Source of the DNA: Lederbergia citrisecunda
GTDB lineage: Bacteria; Bacillota; Bacilli; Bacillales; Bacillaceae_C
Direction of reading: 5' to 3'
DNA: 64,000 bases
Assembly (NCBI RefSeq): GCF_018343695.1
Contig: NZ_JAGYPJ010000001.1
Span: 1 to 64,000 of the forward strand
The notes below the pieces were generated by a model. That model was not told the DNA's origin. It did not search any database and saw only the letters and a list, made by a program, of their open reading frames with translations. Position 1 is the stretch's first letter; every line of letters begins with the position of its first letter. Positions 20,890 to 33,267 of this stretch are shown here, piece after piece. The translations under genes were made by a program, and so were the position numbers.

Positions 20890-23109
20890 GTGCAATTTTT
20901 AACAAATCGTCTCCTTGAAGGTTTAAATCCTGAGCAAAAGGAGGCTGTAAAAACAACAGATGGGCCTTTGTTGATTATGGCGGGGGCTGGAAGTGGAAAA
21001 ACGAGGGTGCTCACACATCGAGTTGCCTATTTAATGGTGGAAAAAGGTGTGAATCCTTACAATATTTTAGCAATTACGTTTACAAATAAAGCTGCACGCG
21101 AAATGAAAGACCGTATTGGAAAAATCATGGGCGGTACAGCTGAAGAAGTTTGGATCTCTACATTTCACTCCATGTGCGTTCGAATTTTACGACGCGATAT
21201 TGATCGGCTAGGATATAACCGCAATTTTACAATCCTCGATACGACTGACCAACTATCTGTCATTAAAAATGTCCAGAAAGACCTCAATATCGATTCGAAA
21301 AAATATGATGCAAGGGCGATTCTTGGCGCTATTAGCAGTGCTAAGAACGAATTAGTCACAACGAGCGAGTATGAGAAACAAGCAGCAGGCTATTATGCAC
21401 AAACGGTCAGCAAGGTTTATACAGAATATCAGCGCAGACTACGCAGAAATAATGCACTCGATTTTGACGATTTAATTATGGTGACGATTCAACTTTTTCA
21501 AGGTGTCCCAGAAGTTCTCGAATTTTATCAACGTAAGTTTCAATATATTCATGTGGATGAATATCAAGATACGAACCGTGCTCAATATCTTTTAGTCAAA
21601 TTACTTGCCGTTAGGTTGAAAAACTTATGTGTCGTCGGCGACTCCGACCAGTCCATTTACAGATGGCGCGGAGCGGACATTGCCAATATCCTTTCATTTG
21701 AAAAAGATTATCCAAATGCGAAAGTTATTTTATTGGAGCAAAATTATCGTTCTACTAAAAGAATTTTGGAAGCAGCAAACGAAGTCATACAAAATAACCA
21801 TAATCGCAAGCCGAAAAATTTGTGGACTGATAATGACGAAGGTCCAAAAATTGTGTATTACCGTGCGGATGGAGAGCAAACTGAAGCTCAATTCGTTGCT
21901 GGCAAAATAAAAGAAAAGACGGCAGATCCTAACCGCACGCTTTCAGATGTGGCCATCCTTTATCGGACAAATGCCCAGTCCCGTGTAATGGAGGAAGTTT
22001 TATTAAAATCAAACATTGAGTACAATATCGTCGGCGGAACAAAGTTCTATGACCGTAAAGAAATTAAAGACTTGCTAGCTTATTTACGGCTTATTGCAAA
22101 TCCAGACGATGATATTAGCTTGCAACGTATAATTAATGTTCCGAAACGAGGCATTGGTGCAACTTCTTTAGATAAAATTGCGTCCTATGCAAGAGAACAT
22201 GACTTATCACTGTATCATGCGTTAAATGAGATTGATTTTATCGGTTTATCCGGAAAAACGGCAAATTCAGCGGCTGAATTCCATGCACTCATTCGCAACA
22301 TTACGCAAATGCAAGATTTTCTGTCTGTTACTGAAATCGTGGAGGAAGTAATCGAGAAATCAGGGTACGAAGCGATGTTGCGAGCGGAAAAAACACTCGA
22401 AGCCGAAAGTCGATTAGAGAATATAAACGAATTTTTATCTGTTACGAAAAGCTTTGAAGAAGGTAATGATGATAAAAGCTTGATTGCCTTTTTAACAGAC
22501 TTGGCGCTTGTTGCAGATATCGATAAGCTTGATGAAGATGGTACTCCAGGGGATGCTGTGACGTTAATGACCCTTCACTCCGCAAAAGGATTAGAGTATC
22601 CAATTGTATTTTTAATCGGAATGGAAGAAGGAGTTTTTCCGCATAGCCGATCATTAATGGAAGAAGAAGAAATGGAAGAAGAGCGTAGACTGGCATACGT
22701 CGGCATCACTCGTGCAGAAGAAGAGTTATTTATTACAAATGCACAAATGAGGACGCTTTTCGGCCGTACGAGTATGAATCCTGTTTCGAGATTTATAGCT
22801 GAGATTCCAGAAGATGTTTTAGAGCATGCCCATAAGGAAATGAGACGACCTGTTGCTTCCCAAAGCTTTGCTGTCGGAGGACAAACGAGGAGCAAGCCTG
22901 TAAGTAGACCTACTCCTACACCAGTTACAACCGGTGCTGACGGAGTAGCCTGGAAAGCTGGCGATAAAGCAGAGCATACAAAATGGGGTATCGGTACAGT
23001 TGTAACGGTAAAAGAAAAGAATGGAAGTGTCGAACTCGATATCGCTTTTCCAAGCCCAATTGGTATTAAGCGCCTATTGGCTGATTATGCCCCGATTAAA
23101 AAAGTCTAG
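20890..23109 (+). CDS. pcrA: ATP-dependent DNA helicase PcrA
   Basis: 739 residues from GTG 20890, five bases after GGCGGTGA; GTG 20881 is an alternative overlapping that ribosome site. A UvrD-type superfamily 1A helicase, 3' to 5', used in repair and replication. Walker A AGAGSGKT (31-38), the Walker B segment [21 protein letters not shown] and [10 protein letters not shown] are intact. The C-terminal Tudor-like segment that docks on RNA polymerase ([17 protein letters not shown]) is also present. Confidence 0.97.
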   Translation: MQFLTNRLLEGLNPEQKEAVKTTDGPLLIMAGAGSGKTRVLTHRVAYLMVEKGVNPYNILAITFTNKAAREMKDRIGKIMGGTAEEVWISTFHSMCVRILRRDIDRLGYNRNFTILDTTDQLSVIKNVQKDLNIDSKKYDARAILGAISSAKNELVTTSEYEKQAAGYYAQTVSKVYTEYQRRLRRNNALDFDDLIMVTIQLFQGVPEVLEFYQRKFQYIHVDEYQDTNRAQYLLVKLLAVRLKNLCVVGDSDQSIYRWRGADIANILSFEKDYPNAKVILLEQNYRSTKRILEAANEVIQNNHNRKPKNLWTDNDEGPKIVYYRADGEQTEAQFVAGKIKEKTADPNRTLSDVAILYRTNAQSRVMEEVLLKSNIEYNIVGGTKFYDRKEIKDLLAYLRLIANPDDDISLQRIINVPKRGIGATSLDKIASYAREHDLSLYHALNEIDFIGLSGKTANSAAEFHALIRNITQMQDFLSVTEIVEEVIEKSGYEAMLRAEKTLEAESRLENINEFLSVTKSFEEGNDDKSLIAFLTDLALVADIDKLDEDGTPGDAVTLMTLHSAKGLEYPIVFLIGMEEGVFPHSRSLMEEEEMEEERRLAYVGITRAEEELFITNAQMRTLFGRTSMNPVSRFIAEIPEDVLEHAHKEMRRPVASQSFAVGGQTRSKPVSRPTPTPVTTGADGVAWKAGDKAEHTKWGIGTVVTVKEKNGSVELDIAFPSPIGIKRLLADYAPIKKV

Positions 23110-23130
23110 TAAGCTTTTTAGGAGGACTGA

Positions 23131-25140
<2,010 letters not shown>

Positions 25141-25182
25141 CACTTCCCCACAATCTTTTGAAAATAAAGGTGGAAAAATGGC

Positions 25183-26343
25183 ATGAAAAAATGGTTGGCT
25201 TTGCTTATGGCAACGGCTCTTTTAAGTGGCTGTGTGCCAACGTTTCAAAAAAATGATGAAGTTGTACAAGATAATAATGACAACAAGGATAAATCGATCA
25301 TACCTAGTTATCAAATATCTGATTCTTATTATCGATCAGTTGTTCCATTTAGGACTAGTAAAACAAGAGGAATGGTCGTATCAAACCTAAATTCTAAATA
25401 TGATATTGATGAGTTTGAAACAGGCTTAATGCGAGTTGCAAATGAACATTTCTCGACGGATAAATACGTATTTGAAGAAGGCCAAAAGCTTGATAAAGAA
25501 ACAGTAAGCAAATGGTTAAGACGAAAATATACAGCGAGTCAATTAAAAGAATTAAACATAAAAGAAGAGGATAACATTGGTCTCAATCCTTTAAATAACG
25601 AAAAAGGGTCGATTGAACAACAAAATGAGAAAAGTCCAATTTATCTTGCACAAGTTCTTGAACATGACTATTTAATAAAGAAAGATGACAAGGTGAAACT
25701 TGGCGGGATTGTGATTGGACTTGCGTTAAATTCTGTTCATTATTACCAAAAAGAAAAATATGGAGCGACGTTCGAACAGGACATTCCTCATGATAAATTG
25801 GCCGCGGAAGGAAAGAAAATGGCCGAGGAGATTATTAAACGACTTCGTTCTAATACAGAGATTGGTAATGTACCGATTACCATCGCCTTGTTCGAGCAGA
25901 AAGGCAAAAACTCGGTCATTCCCGGAAACTTTTTTGCATACGCACATGCCAATGGAGGGAGTGCTTCTCTAGGCGACTGGAAAGCGATTGATGAAACATA
26001 CTATCTCTTCCCATCATCCGCTGCTGAAAAAGATCATCGAGATGATGTTACCTCCTTTATGGCGTTTAAAGACGAAGTCGAGAAATATTTCCCGAATTAT
26101 AACGGTGTAATAGGACAGGCCTTTTATAAAAATGGACAGTTTATTAAACTTTCCATTGATATACCAATTCAGTTATATGGCCATGCTGAAATTATAGCCT
26201 TTACTCAATATGCGACTTCCCTCGTCATGGACCATTTTCCGGATTATGTTACGGTAGATGTAAATATAAATTCCATTAATGGAGCGGAAGCATTAATTGT
26301 TAAAAACGCCGGAGATAAAGAGCCGTTTGTTCATATATACTAA
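25183..26343 (+). CDS. yerH: CamS-family lipoprotein (sex pheromone precursor type)
   Basis: 386 residues with a short lipoprotein signal ending LLSGC (Cys17), then the CamS/YerH extracellular domain. In enterococci and staphylococci the signal peptide of this family is processed to the cAM373-type pheromone. The role of the mature lipoprotein is not settled. It follows ligA closely, as in B. subtilis, and ends 305 bases before gatC. Confidence 0.85.
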   Translation: MKKWLALLMATALLSGCVPTFQKNDEVVQDNNDNKDKSIIPSYQISDSYYRSVVPFRTSKTRGMVVSNLNSKYDIDEFETGLMRVANEHFSTDKYVFEEGQKLDKETVSKWLRRKYTASQLKELNIKEEDNIGLNPLNNEKGSIEQQNEKSPIYLAQVLEHDYLIKKDDKVKLGGIVIGLALNSVHYYQKEKYGATFEQDIPHDKLAAEGKKMAEEIIKRLRSNTEIGNVPITIALFEQKGKNSVIPGNFFAYAHANGGSASLGDWKAIDETYYLFPSSAAEKDHRDDVTSFMAFKDEVEKYFPNYNGVIGQAFYKNGQFIKLSIDIPIQLYGHAEIIAFTQYATSLVMDHFPDYVTVDVNINSINGAEALIVKNAGDKEPFVHIY

Positions 26344-26648
26344 TTGATTCTATATCAGGCGCGTTAATGTCTGCTCCAGCCCGATTCGGGAAAGAAATCA
26401 ATTGACCATCCCATTCCGTCTCGAATAAATCCGAATCACAACTTATATCGCCGTCTGGGACTTATAGGAGATCTCGCAGGCACGTCATGTGCAGAGGAGA
26501 CCTACGGAGAAGTTCTCGGTACGGAAACCAGCGTGCAATTTTATCAAAGCAAGAGGGGGCAAATACCTTGCCCTCTTGCGTTTGTTTAAGTTTTTCTGAT
26601 ATTATCAATAGTATTGCAAGGATCGATTTTTTACCGGAGGTGCAGAAA
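26344..26648 (+). other. Untranslated region before gatC, no gene seen
   Basis: A 305-base region with several short inverted repeats (GCAC/GTGC near 26478; GGAGATCT and GGAGACC nearby) and a strong hairpin at its right side. It lacks the T-box signature and I do not recognise a riboswitch class. It may be an attenuator-like leader of gatCAB or just the 3' region of camS. Confidence 0.4.
26549..26592 (+). terminator. Intrinsic-terminator-like hairpin before gatC
   Basis: GCAAGA plus GGGCAA pair with TTGCCC plus TCTTGC, leaving a two-base bulge. GTTTGTTTAAGTTTTT follows. It lies only about 60 bases before the gatC start, so it either ends the camS transcript or regulates gatCAB. Confidence 0.7.
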
Positions 26649-26939
26649 ATGTCGAGAATTTCGAAAGATCAAGTATTGCATGTAGCTCATTTAGCTAGAC
26701 TTGAAATGAATAATGAAGAAGCGGAACAATTTACTGAACAGCTTGACCGCATCATCGAAATGGCAGAGAAATTAGATGAACTGAATACCGAGAATATTAA
26801 GCCGACTTCCCACGTGTTCGCTCAAGAAAATGTAATGCGTGAAGATGTGGCGGTAAAAGGGTTGCCAATTGAAGAAGTGCTGAGAAACGTCCCTCAACAT
26901 GAAGATGGACAAATTAAAGTACCTAAAATTTTGGATTAA
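26649..26939 (+). CDS. gatC: Asp/Glu-tRNA amidotransferase subunit GatC
   Basis: 96 residues starting [18 protein letters not shown], typical of GatC, which wraps GatA and GatB together. The ATG is at 26649 with CGGAGGTG upstream. The longer frame opening at 26487 reads through the leader hairpin and is not part of the protein. gatA follows after 12 bases. Confidence 0.95.
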   Translation: MSRISKDQVLHVAHLARLEMNNEEAEQFTEQLDRIIEMAEKLDELNTENIKPTSHVFAQENVMREDVAVKGLPIEEVLRNVPQHEDGQIKVPKILD

Positions 26940-26951
26940 GGGGGGACTCCC

Positions 26952-28397
26952 ATGTCGATTTTGGATCATAGCATAAAAGATATACATGAACTTTTACATA
27001 AAAAAGAAATCTCCGTTTCTGATTTAGTAGATCAATCAATTAATCGGATCAATGAAGTTGATGGAAAAGTACAAGCTTTTCTAACAGTGGATGAAGAAAA
27101 TGCTAGAAAAAAAGCAAAAGAATTGGACGGTAAGTTGGGAGACAATCCACTTTTCGGAATTCCAGCAGGGATGAAGGATAACATCGTTACGAAGAACTTG
27201 CGCACTACATGTGCTAGTAAGATGCTTGAAAACTTTGATCCTGTTTATGACGCAACGGTCATGGAAAAGTTGAATGAAGAGAGCACTGTTACAATTGGTA
27301 AATTGAATATGGACGAGTTTGCGATGGGGTCTACAACTGAAACCTCAGCTTTTCACATAACGAGGAATCCATGGAATCTTGACCGAGTTCCGGGTGGATC
27401 TTCAGGTGGATCCGCAGCCGCAGTTGCATCTGGACAAGTATCATTTGCTCTAGGTACCGATACAGGTGGATCTATCCGTCAGCCCGCTGCTTTTTGTGGA
27501 GTAGTTGGTATGAAACCTACATATGGGCGTGTATCTCGTTATGGATTAGTCGCTTTTGCGTCATCCTTAGATCAAGCTGGTCCTATTACAAGAACTGTAG
27601 AGGACAATGCAATTGTTTTACAAGCTATTGCAGGCTTGGATTCCAACGATTCCACTACTGTGAACAAAGAAGTGCCTAATTACTTAGCAGGATTAACTGG
27701 AGATGTAAAAGGGTTAAAAATTGCTGTTCCTAAAGAATATTTAGGAGAAGGAGTAAGTGAAGCTTCACGTCAGTCCGTGCTTGATGCGCTAAAAGTACTT
27801 GAAGGTCTTGGCGCAACTTGGGAAGAAGTTTCCCTACCGCATTCTCAATACGGGGTAGCAACGTATTATTTACTTGCTTCTTCTGAGGCTTCTGCTAACC
27901 TTGCACGTTTTGATGGTGTTCGTTACGGTTACCGTACACCGAATCCGAAAAATTTAATGGATTTATATAAAAAGTCACGTTCAGAAGGCTTTGGCGACGA
28001 AGTAAAACGTCGTATCATGCTTGGGACTTTTGCGCTTAGCTCAGGGTTTTATGATGCTTATTATAAAAAGGCACAACAAGTTAGAACACTGATTAAGCAA
28101 GATTTCGATAATGTGTTTTCAAAATATGATGTAATCATTGGACCTACAACTCCAACACCAGCTTATAAAATTGGAGAAGTCGTTCATGATGTAGTAACCA
28201 TGTACGTAAGAGATCTACTGACAATCCCTGTCAACCTAGCGGGTCTTCCAGGAATATCTGTACCTTGTGGATTTACAGAAGGTCTTCCACTTGGACTACA
28301 AATTATTGGAAAGCATTTTGACGAACAAACGATTTACCGTGTTGCTCATGCATTTGAGCAAGCGACGAATTTCCATCAACAAACGCCACAATTGTAA
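26952..28397 (+). CDS. gatA: Asp/Glu-tRNA amidotransferase subunit GatA
   Basis: 481 residues of the amidase-signature family. The Ser-cisSer-Lys triad is readable as Lys75 (GMKDNIV), Ser150 (GGSSGGS) and Ser174 (TGGSIRQP). It releases ammonia from glutamine for GatB to convert Glu-tRNA(Gln) or Asp-tRNA(Asn). GGGGGAC precedes the ATG. gatB follows after 15 bases. Confidence 0.97.
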   Translation: MSILDHSIKDIHELLHKKEISVSDLVDQSINRINEVDGKVQAFLTVDEENARKKAKELDGKLGDNPLFGIPAGMKDNIVTKNLRTTCASKMLENFDPVYDATVMEKLNEESTVTIGKLNMDEFAMGSTTETSAFHITRNPWNLDRVPGGSSGGSAAAVASGQVSFALGTDTGGSIRQPAAFCGVVGMKPTYGRVSRYGLVAFASSLDQAGPITRTVEDNAIVLQAIAGLDSNDSTTVNKEVPNYLAGLTGDVKGLKIAVPKEYLGEGVSEASRQSVLDALKVLEGLGATWEEVSLPHSQYGVATYYLLASSEASANLARFDGVRYGYRTPNPKNLMDLYKKSRSEGFGDEVKRRIMLGTFALSSGFYDAYYKKAQQVRTLIKQDFDNVFSKYDVIIGPTTPTPAYKIGEVVHDVVTMYVRDLLTIPVNLAGLPGISVPCGFTEGLPLGLQIIGKHFDEQTIYRVAHAFEQATNFHQQTPQL

Positions 28398-28412
28398 GGG
28401 GGGAGAGACGAC

Positions 28413-29840
28413 ATGAATTTTGAAACGGTAATCGGACTTGAAGTCCACGTAGAATTAAAAACGGAATCAAAAGTATTTTCACCAGCTCCTAACCATTTTG
28501 GAGCGGAACCAAATCATAACACAACTGTTATCGACCTTGGCTATCCTGGTGTATTGCCAGTATTAAACAAGAGCGCAGTAGAATATGCAATGAAAGCTGC
28601 AATGGCGATCAATTGTGAAATCGCAACAGAAACGAAATTTGATCGTAAAAACTATTTTTACCCAGATAATCCAAAAGCTTATCAAATTTCTCAGTTTGAC
28701 AAACCAATTGGGGAACATGGCTGGATTGAAATAGAAGTTGACGGTGTTAAAAAGAAAATAGGTATCACACGCCTTCACCTTGAAGAAGATGCTGGTAAAT
28801 TAACGCATAAAGAAGACGGATCACTCGTTGACTTAAACCGTGCTGGAACTTCACTAATTGAGATTGTTTCTGAGCCGGATATTCGTTCACCTCAAGAAGC
28901 GTATGCTTATTTAGAGAAACTAAAATCCATTATTCAATATACAGGTGTTTCTGATGTTAGAATGGAAGAAGGTTCTCTAAGATGTGATGCCAACATTTCT
29001 TTACGTCCAGTTGGACAAGAAGAATTTGGAACAAAAACAGAATTGAAAAACTTAAACTCCTTTAACTTTGTCCGTAGAGGATTAGAGTTTGAACAAAAAC
29101 GTCAGGAGAAAGTTCTTTTATCAGGTGGAGTGATCCAACAAGAAACTCGTCGTTTTGACGAATCTACTGGTGAAACGATCTTAATGCGTGTCAAAGAAGG
29201 AGCAGAAGATTACCGCTACTTCCCTGAGCCGGATCTCGTTCAGTTATATATTGATGATGAGTGGAAAGCCCGCGTTCGTGCGGAAATTCCTGAGCTTCCA
29301 GATGCTCGTAAAAAGCGCTATGTTGAAGATTTAGGTCTCCCAGCGTATGATGCGATGGTCCTTACGTTAACGAAGGAAATGTCCGACTTCTTTGAAGCGG
29401 TACTTGCTGAAGAGGCAGACGCGAAGCAAGCTTCCAACTGGATGATGGGAGAAGTTTCTGCTTACCTGAACTCCGAGCAAAAAGAACTACATGAAACGGC
29501 ACTAACGCCAGCTGGACTCGCAGGAATGATTAAGTTGATCGAAGATGGAACGATTTCATCCAAAATTGCGAAACAAGTATTCCGCGAACTTGTTGAAAAA
29601 GGCGGAGACGCAGAAACAATCGTAAAAGAAAAAGGCTTAGTCCAAATTTCAGACGAAGGCGCATTGCTCGCCATCGTAACCGAAACATTAGATGCCAACC
29701 CACAATCCATTGAAGATTACAAAAATGGAAAAGGCCGCGCACTCGGATTCCTAGTCGGCCAAATCATGAAAGCCACAAAAGGCCAAGCGAACCCACCGAT
29801 GGTTAATAAGTTATTGAAACAAGAAATGGATAAACGATAA
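28413..29840 (+). CDS. gatB: Asp/Glu-tRNA amidotransferase subunit GatB
   Basis: 475 residues, full length: cradle domain with [13 protein letters not shown] at the start, [16 protein letters not shown] and LHLEEDAGK, then the helical and YqeY-like tail that binds the tRNA. It phosphorylates and amidates the mischarged tRNA with ammonia tunnelled from GatA. GGGGGGAGA lies upstream. A terminator follows. Confidence 0.97.
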   Translation: MNFETVIGLEVHVELKTESKVFSPAPNHFGAEPNHNTTVIDLGYPGVLPVLNKSAVEYAMKAAMAINCEIATETKFDRKNYFYPDNPKAYQISQFDKPIGEHGWIEIEVDGVKKKIGITRLHLEEDAGKLTHKEDGSLVDLNRAGTSLIEIVSEPDIRSPQEAYAYLEKLKSIIQYTGVSDVRMEEGSLRCDANISLRPVGQEEFGTKTELKNLNSFNFVRRGLEFEQKRQEKVLLSGGVIQQETRRFDESTGETILMRVKEGAEDYRYFPEPDLVQLYIDDEWKARVRAEIPELPDARKKRYVEDLGLPAYDAMVLTLTKEMSDFFEAVLAEEADAKQASNWMMGEVSAYLNSEQKELHETALTPAGLAGMIKLIEDGTISSKIAKQVFRELVEKGGDAETIVKEKGLVQISDEGALLAIVTETLDANPQSIEDYKNGKGRALGFLVGQIMKATKGQANPPMVNKLLKQEMDKR

Positions 29841-29849
29841 TAATAGAGA

Positions 29850-29879
29850 TAGGTACTCCGTAACGGGGTGCCTATTTTT
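29850..29879 (+). terminator. Terminator of gatCAB
   Basis: TAGGTACTCC pairs with GGGGTGCCTA (two G-U pairs) and is followed by TTTTTATTTTT. Confidence 0.8.
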
Positions 29880-30004
29880 ATTTTTGGCGGCTGAATACTG
29901 CGTGTACGAGTTTCGAGGTCAAATAAAGATCACCGTTCGGTAATAGGTTAAGGAAATTGCATTTTATTAGTAAGTTAAACGTCATTCGATAAAATAAAAG
30001 CCGG

Positions 30005-30448
30005 TTGAACGGCAATAGGATTCAGCTGAACGGGAATAGAAGGTGTTCGAACGGTAATAGGATTCAGCTGAACGGGAATAGAAGATGTTTGAATGGTAAT
30101 AGGACCCAACTGAACGAGAATAGAAGATGTTTGAACGGTAATAGGATTCAGCTGAACGGGAATAGAAGGTGTTCGAACGGTAATAGGATTCAGCTGAACG
30201 GGAATAGAAGGTGTTCGAACGGTAATAGGATTCAACTGAACGGGAATAGAAGGTGTTTGAACGGCAATAGGATTCAACTGAACGGGAATAGAAGGTGTTC
30301 GAACGGATATAGGGTTCAACTGAACGGGAATAGAAGGTGTTCGAACGGTAATAGGATTCAACTGAACGGGAATAGAAGGTGTTCGAACGCTAATAGGATT
30401 CAGCTGAACGGGAATAGAAGATGTTTGGACGGTAATAGAATCAGCTGA
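30005..30448 (+). repeat. Large 21-bp/42-bp tandem array with AATAG core
   Basis: Twenty-one AATAG cores (a few one-base variants) start every 21 bases without slippage from 30014 to 30434. Two 21-base forms alternate: AACGGTAATAGGATTCARCTG and AACGGGAATAGAAGGTGTTCG, so the higher-order unit is 42 bases. Frames through it stay open only because the period is a multiple of three. It fills most of the gap between gatB and the next gene. A single further core is at 29942. Confidence 0.92.
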
Positions 30449-30602
30449 AGACGATAGAGGACGGCTACCCCATAAATAAAACCATATCTTTAGAATAGTA
30501 ATATGTAGAAAAAACAGTTTTTATTTTATAAGCCTTTAAGCTGAATGAAAATGGATCCTAGTATATAATAATAGGCAATAACAAAAGAAAAGAGGCGGAA
30601 AT

Positions 30603-31154
30603 ATGAACTTAGTGGACTGGTTTAATAAAGGAATGACATCTGAAGAGTACATAAATTCAATGGAAAAGCATCAAGAAAATTTGCAAACGATTCTTCAAAA
30701 ATTTGAAGTTCCAGTAGGAGATGAAGCATCTTTAGCAAAATTAAAAGATGAAGAACTTCGCGTTATTGTCCTTACGGAAGATTGGTGTGGCGATGCCATG
30801 GTGAATGTTCCTATTTTATTAAAAATAGCCGAAAAAAGTGGAATAGAAGTTCGTATGCTGCTTCGTGATCAAAATTTAGAATTGATGGATCAATATTTAA
30901 CGAATGGTACATCACGAGCAATCCCTATTTTTGTTTTTATCGATAAAGAGGGAAATGAACGTGCCGTCTGGGGACCAAGAGCGGAGAGTGTGCAACAATA
31001 TGTGGATGAGCAGCGTTCTATGCTCCCTAGTAAGGAAGATGAAACCTTCGCGGAAAAGCAAAGTGAAATGTACGCTCAAATGATGGATAAATATGTAACA
31101 GATTCTACTGTTTGGGACGATGTATATAGTAGCATTAAAAATAGACTTCAATAA
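30603..31154 (+). CDS. Thioredoxin-fold protein with single-cysteine WCGD site
   Basis: 183 residues. The segment VIVLTEDWCGDAMVNVPILL has the thioredoxin-fold strand and WC, but the usual second cysteine of CXXC is absent (CGDA). Later TSRAIPIFVFIDKEG carries the cis-Pro loop. Members of this Bacillus family are annotated as thioredoxin family proteins; the substrate is unknown. AGAGGCGGA lies before the ATG. The acetyltransferase gene starts 17 bases after it, so the two form a small operon. Confidence 0.75.
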   Translation: MNLVDWFNKGMTSEEYINSMEKHQENLQTILQKFEVPVGDEASLAKLKDEELRVIVLTEDWCGDAMVNVPILLKIAEKSGIEVRMLLRDQNLELMDQYLTNGTSRAIPIFVFIDKEGNERAVWGPRAESVQQYVDEQRSMLPSKEDETFAEKQSEMYAQMMDKYVTDSTVWDDVYSSIKNRLQ

Positions 31155-31171
31155 AATCGAGGTGTTGAATA

Positions 31172-31969
31172 ATGGAGGAAATTGCAAATCAATATTTACA
31201 ATATTTACGCTTAACACGTGAGGAACCGAATCTAAATTATTTGCAGCGCCTTATTCAACACCATTTGTCATTTATTCCGTATGAAACGTTTAGTAAATTT
31301 CAATATTTTTCTCTTGCACCGGATTATATTCCACCACTACCTGTCTTCGTTCAAAATATGGTTGAAAAAGGCTGGGGGGGCACATGCTATACGCTTAACA
31401 TGAATTTTGCTAGATTACTATCATTGCTAGGGTATGATTGCTCTCTCGTAAAAGTAGAACCAGGCCATCTTGCCATTATGGTGATGATTCAAGATAGAAA
31501 ATACTATGTAGATGTTGGATATGGTTCTCCCATTATGAAGCCAGTGGACTTGGAAGCTAAAACGAGGCATCATATGCACGGGTTCGGTGAAGAAATTATT
31601 TTTACGAAGCTTAGTTTGGATACATACGAAATAGATCGCCGATCAAATGGTAAATCGTTTGTAAAAAAACAAATCATCTGGAAGCCTCTCTCGGAAAAGG
31701 ATATTACGGATGATATTCGCTCATCGTATTTAGACAGTGATGACAATATTACTATGAGAAGAATTACTGCCGTTCGTTTCAATGGTCATCAATGTTATTT
31801 TTTACGCAATAACTCGATGAAGATCATGACGTTTCGAAATATTAGTGAGGTAAAAATGAATGATTTTGGTAAATGGGAGAAACTAGTAGGGGAAGTTTAT
31901 CAAGTAGATTCCGAGTCTTTAGTAGACTCTATTCAATTCCTTGCCGAACGAGGAATTAAATTGTTTTAA
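31172..31969 (+). CDS. Arylamine N-acetyltransferase
   Basis: 265 residues of the NAT family. The catalytic triad is Cys72 (GWGGTCYTLN), His99 (EPGHLAIMV) and Asp114 (YVDVGYG). These enzymes move acetyl from acetyl-CoA to aromatic amines or hydrazines. The physiological substrate is not evident from neighbours. The gene is co-directional with and 17 bases after the thioredoxin-like gene, and is followed by a terminator. Confidence 0.88.
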   Translation: MEEIANQYLQYLRLTREEPNLNYLQRLIQHHLSFIPYETFSKFQYFSLAPDYIPPLPVFVQNMVEKGWGGTCYTLNMNFARLLSLLGYDCSLVKVEPGHLAIMVMIQDRKYYVDVGYGSPIMKPVDLEAKTRHHMHGFGEEIIFTKLSLDTYEIDRRSNGKSFVKKQIIWKPLSEKDITDDIRSSYLDSDDNITMRRITAVRFNGHQCYFLRNNSMKIMTFRNISEVKMNDFGKWEKLVGEVYQVDSESLVDSIQFLAERGIKLF

Positions 31970-31972
31970 AAA

Positions 31973-32001
31973 ATTCACCTGAATAGAGGTGGATTTTTTT
32001 A
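31973..32001 (+). terminator. Terminator after the acetyltransferase gene
   Basis: ATTCACCT pairs with AGGTGGAT around GAATAG, followed by a run of seven T residues. Confidence 0.8.
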
Positions 32002-32069
32002 TTTGGAAACAAATATTAATAATTTACGTCTTAACTTGTAGAAGATAAATATATTGGGGAGGAAGCGCT

Positions 32070-32363
32070 ATGTATTCACCTGATGCTTTTAACTTTGTAA
32101 AATATGAAATGGTTTTTTTGACGATTATCTTAATTGTAATATTTATTAGCATTGTTTTTCTTAAAAAGTATACGAAATTTTTAAATAGATTTTCAGTTAT
32201 GTTGATCAGTTTTATATGTATAATAATCTCTTCCTTAAACTTGATTATGCTTGGGTATGTAGCAGATGAGTTAAATTATGTGGATACTGTTAATTCGTAT
32301 ATATTTATTGCAATTATTGGATTTAGTGTTCTTAACTCAGCTTTTGCATATAAAAATCAATAG
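32070..32363 (+). CDS. Small three-helix membrane protein, unknown
   Basis: 97 residues with three hydrophobic segments (about 11-32, 42-66 and 74-93). GGGGAGGAAG lies before the ATG. I do not recognise a family. It stands alone between the acetyltransferase and phosphatase-fold genes on the same strand. Confidence 0.6.
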   Translation: MYSPDAFNFVKYEMVFLTIILIVIFISIVFLKKYTKFLNRFSVMLISFICIIISSLNLIMLGYVADELNYVDTVNSYIFIAIIGFSVLNSAFAYKNQ

Positions 32364-32450
32364 TGGGACCAACGCGAATTTTTATACTAATTCTCTTTGA
32401 TATTTTGCTATAATTGCAATCGTATACATAAAAAGAAAGGGGCTTTTCTG

Positions 32451-33224
32451 ATGGATTTACGTATTATGACATACAACGTGCGAAATGACTGTGACGCACC
32501 GCCTAATTCTTGGGAGGAACGTAAAGGGCTAATGAGGGATTTGATTATTCGAGAATCTCCAGATCTGATTGGTACCCAGGAATGTAAATTTAACCAAGTG
32601 CAGGATTTGGATCATCTTCTTGAGGATTACAATTGGATTGGTTTGGGACGAGAAGGCGGCAGTAAAAGTGAGTTTATGGCGATATTTTATAAAAAAAGTC
32701 GTTTCGACGTGTTAGAATACGATCATTTTTGGCTGTCGGATACTCCAAATGTGATTGCCTCAAGCACGTGGGGAAATGATTGTACGCGGATGGCCACTTG
32801 GGTTCGCTTCCTTGATAATGAGACGAATCAATCTTTCTATCATTTAAACACTCACTTGGACCATATTTCTGAAGTTGCGAGAGTAAAAGGTGCCGAGTTG
32901 ATTGTAAAACATGCAAAAGCATTTGAGTCGTCTGTTCCGATATTTATTACGGGGGATTTTAACACTTTAGCCGAAACGGACACACATCAGGCCTTTTTGA
33001 TAAAAGGGAATTTCATGGATACATGGAGTAATTCATCTGAACGAATGAATGAGGAACTGGGCAGCTTTAATAACTTTAATGATCCGACCGGAGGAGAAGG
33101 ACGGATCGACTGGATTTTATATCGTGGAGATGTAAAAGTAGGTACTCTTAAAATTGTAAATGATCAAGTAGACGGAAGGTTCCCAAGTGATCATTTTCCA
33201 ATTGTAGTAGATTTTGAGGTTTAA
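32451..33224 (+). CDS. Endonuclease/exonuclease/phosphatase family protein
   Basis: 257 residues from the ATG at 32451 (AAAGGGG upstream); the frame opens earlier at 32397 but has no ribosome site there. EEP-fold motifs are visible: MTYNVRND, GTQECKF, NTHLDH, GDFNT and PSDHFPIV, which carry the metal and catalytic His/Asp residues. It is close to the bacterial group annotated as endonuclease/exonuclease/phosphatase hydrolases. Whether it cuts DNA, sphingomyelin or a sugar phosphate cannot be told. No signal peptide is seen. Confidence 0.82.
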   Translation: MDLRIMTYNVRNDCDAPPNSWEERKGLMRDLIIRESPDLIGTQECKFNQVQDLDHLLEDYNWIGLGREGGSKSEFMAIFYKKSRFDVLEYDHFWLSDTPNVIASSTWGNDCTRMATWVRFLDNETNQSFYHLNTHLDHISEVARVKGAELIVKHAKAFESSVPIFITGDFNTLAETDTHQAFLIKGNFMDTWSNSSERMNEELGSFNNFNDPTGGEGRIDWILYRGDVKVGTLKIVNDQVDGRFPSDHFPIVVDFEV

Positions 33225-33267
33225 AAAAATGGTAGGCATCTTCAAAAGGATGCCTACCATTTTTTTA
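33224..33267. terminator. Bidirectional terminator between convergent genes
   Basis: AAATGGTAGGCATC and GATGCCTACCATTT form a perfect stem with A runs on the left and T runs on the right. It serves the phosphatase-fold gene on the plus strand and the membrane-protein pair on the minus strand. Confidence 0.9.

Noticed and set aside
26344..26648. T-box riboswitch before gatC
   Set aside because: The conserved T-box sequence of the AGGGTGGNACCGCG type is not present.
30005..30448. 147-residue repeat protein (NGNRIQLNGNRRC repeated), with a 128-residue ORF on the other strand
   Set aside because: Both frames stay open only because the 21/42-base repeat is a multiple of three. There is no ribosome site, and the same DNA is open on both strands. 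It is a tandem repeat, not a gene.
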